Shown here: piece by piece, positions 15,218 to 16,608 of the stretch
Layout of the letters: every line of letters begins with the position of its first letter
Position numbering within the stretch: position 1 is the first letter of the stretch
Origin: a bacterium
GTDB taxonomy: Bacteria; Elusimicrobiota; Elusimicrobia; Elusimicrobiales; UBA9959
Direction: 5' to 3'
Assembly (NCBI GenBank): GCA_021812825.1
Contig: JAKAMO010000061.1
Location: 1-16,608 of the forward strand
Length of the DNA: 16,608 nucleotides
Translations under genes and position numbers: made by a program
Notes under the pieces: model-generated
What the model saw: the letters and a program-made list of their open reading frames with translations, nothing else
Databases searched by the model: none
Told to the model about the DNA's origin: nothing

Positions 15218-15811
15218 ATGATCATAGCAGCGATATTTTCAGCGGCAATGGCCGCAGTCCCCGTTCACGCGGGGGATTGGACGCCGGCGGTGAGCCCCGC
15301 GGCGCTCGCGGCGGCGGAAGCCCCGGCGGCGCCGGCCCCGGCCCGCTCCGGCCCGCGCGACGGTCAGAACTACTCCGGCGCCGAGGAGCTCCTGATAATG
15401 GAGTTCGGCATAAACTCCGTCACGCTGGACGTGCCGGAAGCCGAAGTGATACGCCAGGACAGGTATTACGAGAACGCCTTCTGCTTCGAGCAGGCCCTGA
15501 GGCTGGCCCTCTGGAACCTGCTGGGCGACTATTCCAGTCCCACCAGCCCGCTGGCCCGGGAGCTGGCGCGCATGGGCGTGCTTAGCACCCCCTCCAAGAG
15601 CGAGCTCAAGAGGGCGGGCGAGCGGGTGCGCGCGCTGCTGGACCGGGAAGATTCCCGCCTGGCCCTGGTGCGGCCCTACAAGCTCCACCAGCCGCTCAAC
15701 GGCGAGATGGTCGAGCAGAACTGGATCTTCTACCTGAGCCTCGACGGCCGCAACTACTGGGTGGTGGTGGACCGCTCCGGGAAGAAAGCCGCCTACGCCT
15801 ACGGGGACTGA
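15218..15811 (+). CDS. Small secreted protein of unknown function
   Basis: 197 residues from the ATG at 15218, chosen because GGAGG (15202-15206) lies 11 nt upstream and the product then begins with a signal peptide (MIIAAIFSAAMAAVPVHA, predicted cleavage before Gly19). A longer frame from 15137 would bury this signal. An Ala/Pro linker (about 24-45) precedes a globular part. Visible features are NAFCFEQALRLALWNLL with one Cys (Cys89), a charged helix (SKSELKRAGERVRALLDRE) and a strand-rich end (NWIFYLSLDGRNYWVVVDRSGKK). I do not recognise the family. Its product is probably periplasmic. It is divergent from hrcA, sharing a 190-bp control region, and ends before a strong terminator, so it appears to be a single-gene transcript. 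Confidence 0.8.
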   Translation: MIIAAIFSAAMAAVPVHAGDWTPAVSPAALAAAEAPAAPAPARSGPRDGQNYSGAEELLIMEFGINSVTLDVPEAEVIRQDRYYENAFCFEQALRLALWNLLGDYSSPTSPLARELARMGVLSTPSKSELKRAGERVRALLDREDSRLALVRPYKLHQPLNGEMVEQNWIFYLSLDGRNYWVVVDRSGKKAAYAYGD

Positions 15812-15826
15812 GAGTTCCTCCCCGCA

Positions 15827-15862
15827 TAAAAAAGAACCCCGGCCCGCCGGGGTTCTTTTTTA
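15827..15862. terminator. Bidirectional intrinsic terminator
   Basis: A perfect 16-bp stem (15827-15842 with 15847-15862) encloses a 4-nt loop cccg. The GC core is gaaccccgg/ccggggttc, flanked by six A on the left and six T on the right. It can therefore terminate both the secreted-protein gene (plus) and the beta-barrel gene fragment (minus), which converge here. Confidence 0.95.
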
Positions 15863-15913
15863 GCCGCGCAGCGCCTGTCGTCAGTCCAGCCCTGACGCCA
15901 TCAACACTCCAGA

Positions 15914-16060
15914 CTACCAGTTCCCGAACATCCAGCTCAGCGTGACGGCCGAGGCGAAGCCGCCCGCGGACAGCACAACGCCGGCCTCCGCGTGCGGCAG
16001 CGCGGCATCCGCGGTGAAGTTCGCGCTTCCCGAAGGCAGCCCGGCCAGGTTGGAGGGGTC
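15914..16060 (-). pseudogene. 3' end of a probable outer-membrane beta-barrel gene, cut at the composition junction
   Basis: From the TAG at 15914-15916 a frame is open on the minus strand for 49 codons and then meets a TAA at 16064-16066. No start codon with a ribosome site is available. The residues (DPSNLAGLPSGSANFTADAA, then LPHAEAGVVLSAGGFASAVT and LSWMFGNW-stop) show the alternating polar/hydrophobic strand and terminal aromatic typical of outer-membrane barrel C-termini. GC is about 72-77% here, like the rest of the chromosome. The frame is lost exactly where base composition changes, so the gene was cut by insertion, rearrangement or an assembly/cloning chimera. A small 6-bp hairpin (15879-15897) follows the stop. 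Family assignment is by pattern only. Confidence 0.55.
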
Positions 16061-16066
16061 ATTTTA
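16058..16066. other. Sequence junction: abrupt change of base composition
   Basis: The 40 bp left of 16060 are about 72% G+C by count and carry the truncated barrel frame. The 548 bp from 16061 to the end are about 45% G+C by count. The change is abrupt. No direct repeat, integrase or insertion-sequence end is visible at the joint. Confidence 0.65.
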
Positions 16067-16097
16067 TCTCTATGGAATACAACTTTAAAAACAAGGT

Positions 16098-16550
16098 CTA
16101 TTCAGGGAATTGCCTGGAACCGACATGAGGATTTGCCTCCAATGTGGCATTTTTTCCGCAAACGGGATTACTGCACTTATGATAAACCTCATCCGTTACC
16201 ACTTTCCAGGCACATTCCCGCTCAACACATAGAGTTGTTTTTGGGTCCCACTCAATACAGACCTCCAGATCACAACTCTCTACGCCAGAGTGCGAGATCG
16301 AAGACCAATCGCTACATGTACCAGGCTCGCACTCATCCAGACATTCGTCCCAATTACTGTTAGTCTTATCACAGGCCCCTGAACAATTTTTAATACAGAT
16401 CGAATTTTGTCCCTCCGTGTAGCCACAACAGGAATAATTATTGCACGTAGTCCTCTTCTCATAAAACCGGTTCAATTCAATACATTTTGAGAATACCACC
16501 GACGCGATCGTTAACAACACAATCACTCCCGCGGTTGTTCTGAGTTGCAT
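16098..16550 (-). CDS. Secreted 16-cysteine protein of unknown function in low-GC DNA
   Basis: 150 residues from the ATG at 16550, which yields a clean signal peptide (MQLRTTAGVIVLLTIASVVFS) and has AAGG about 8 nt upstream. An in-frame ATG at 16568 would add six residues. After the signal there are 16 cysteines, an even number suggesting up to eight disulfides. They occur in groups such as TCNNYSCCGY, ICIKNCSGAC, DECLDECEPGTC, SCDLEVC and KCSNPVCG. Asp, Glu, Asn and Ser are frequent. I do not recognise a named family; Cys-rich secreted proteins of this look occur in bacteria such as myxobacteria-like groups and in eukaryotes, so origin cannot be set from sequence alone. Codon use is AT-leaning, unlike every other gene in the window. 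Confidence 0.55.
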   Translation of the reverse strand: MQLRTTAGVIVLLTIASVVFSKCIELNRFYEKRTTCNNYSCCGYTEGQNSICIKNCSGACDKTNSNWDECLDECEPGTCSDWSSISHSGVESCDLEVCIEWDPKTTLCVERECAWKVVTDEVYHKCSNPVCGKNATLEANPHVGSRQFPE

Positions 16551-16602
16551 ATCATTTACCTTGCACATCAGTCCCGACGCCGGGAGTTCCGACCCTCTTC
16601 AA

Positions 16603-16608
16603 GAATTC
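16603..16608. other. EcoRI site at the exact end of the window
   Basis: The last six bases are gaattc. A terminal restriction site may mark a cloning boundary, though chance is possible. Confidence 0.9.

Noticed and set aside
16052..16598. Short inverted match (gggtc/gaccc) near both edges of the low-GC segment as transposon ends
   Set aside because: Only about five to seven bases with a mismatch, no target duplication and no transposase; chance level.

Overview
The window carries a GC-rich (mostly above 60%) bacterial chromosome segment. A predicted lipoprotein and the tail of a probable outer-membrane beta-barrel suggest a diderm (Gram-negative-type) organism. The Ala/Pro-rich protein style and the gene mix remind me of Elusimicrobiota, but no marker here proves that. 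I saw no rRNA, tRNA, CRISPR array or transposase.

Left part (1-6627, minus strand): one apparent operon read from a promoter at 6600-6627. In order it encodes a long acidic, probably disordered protein with a small C-terminal alpha/beta domain (4559-6553), a DnaA-like AAA+ ATPase without the DnaA DNA-binding domain (2748-4556), a membrane-anchored GAF sensor histidine kinase (803-2743), and a lipoprotein cut by the window edge (1-779). The genes are 2 bp apart, overlapping or 23 bp apart. I do not recognise this four-gene set as a named system; it is the best candidate here for something undescribed.

Middle part (6646-9430): a zinc-ribbon/TM/HEAT-like protein is translationally coupled to mtaB (tRNA methylthiotransferase), both on the minus strand. 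Divergent from them is a single-domain response regulator on the plus strand (9008-9430) with its own promoter.

Right part (9431-15106, minus strand): the classic heat-shock cluster hrcA-grpE-dnaK-dnaJ followed by rsmE. It is driven by a perfect-consensus sigma-70-type promoter and overlapped by a half-decayed CIRCE operator. hrcA-grpE-dnaK-dnaJ-(prmA)-rsmE-mtaB is the Bacillus subtilis dnaK-operon order; here prmA is absent and the response regulator sits inverted between rsmE and mtaB.

End (15137-16608): a small secreted protein of unknown function on the plus strand, a strong bidirectional terminator, then the last 49 codons of a probable beta-barrel gene on the minus strand. That gene is cut at about 16060, where GC content drops abruptly to about 45%. 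The remaining 548 bp hold a secreted 16-cysteine protein gene and end exactly in an EcoRI site. This tail may be acquired DNA or a cloning/assembly chimera.
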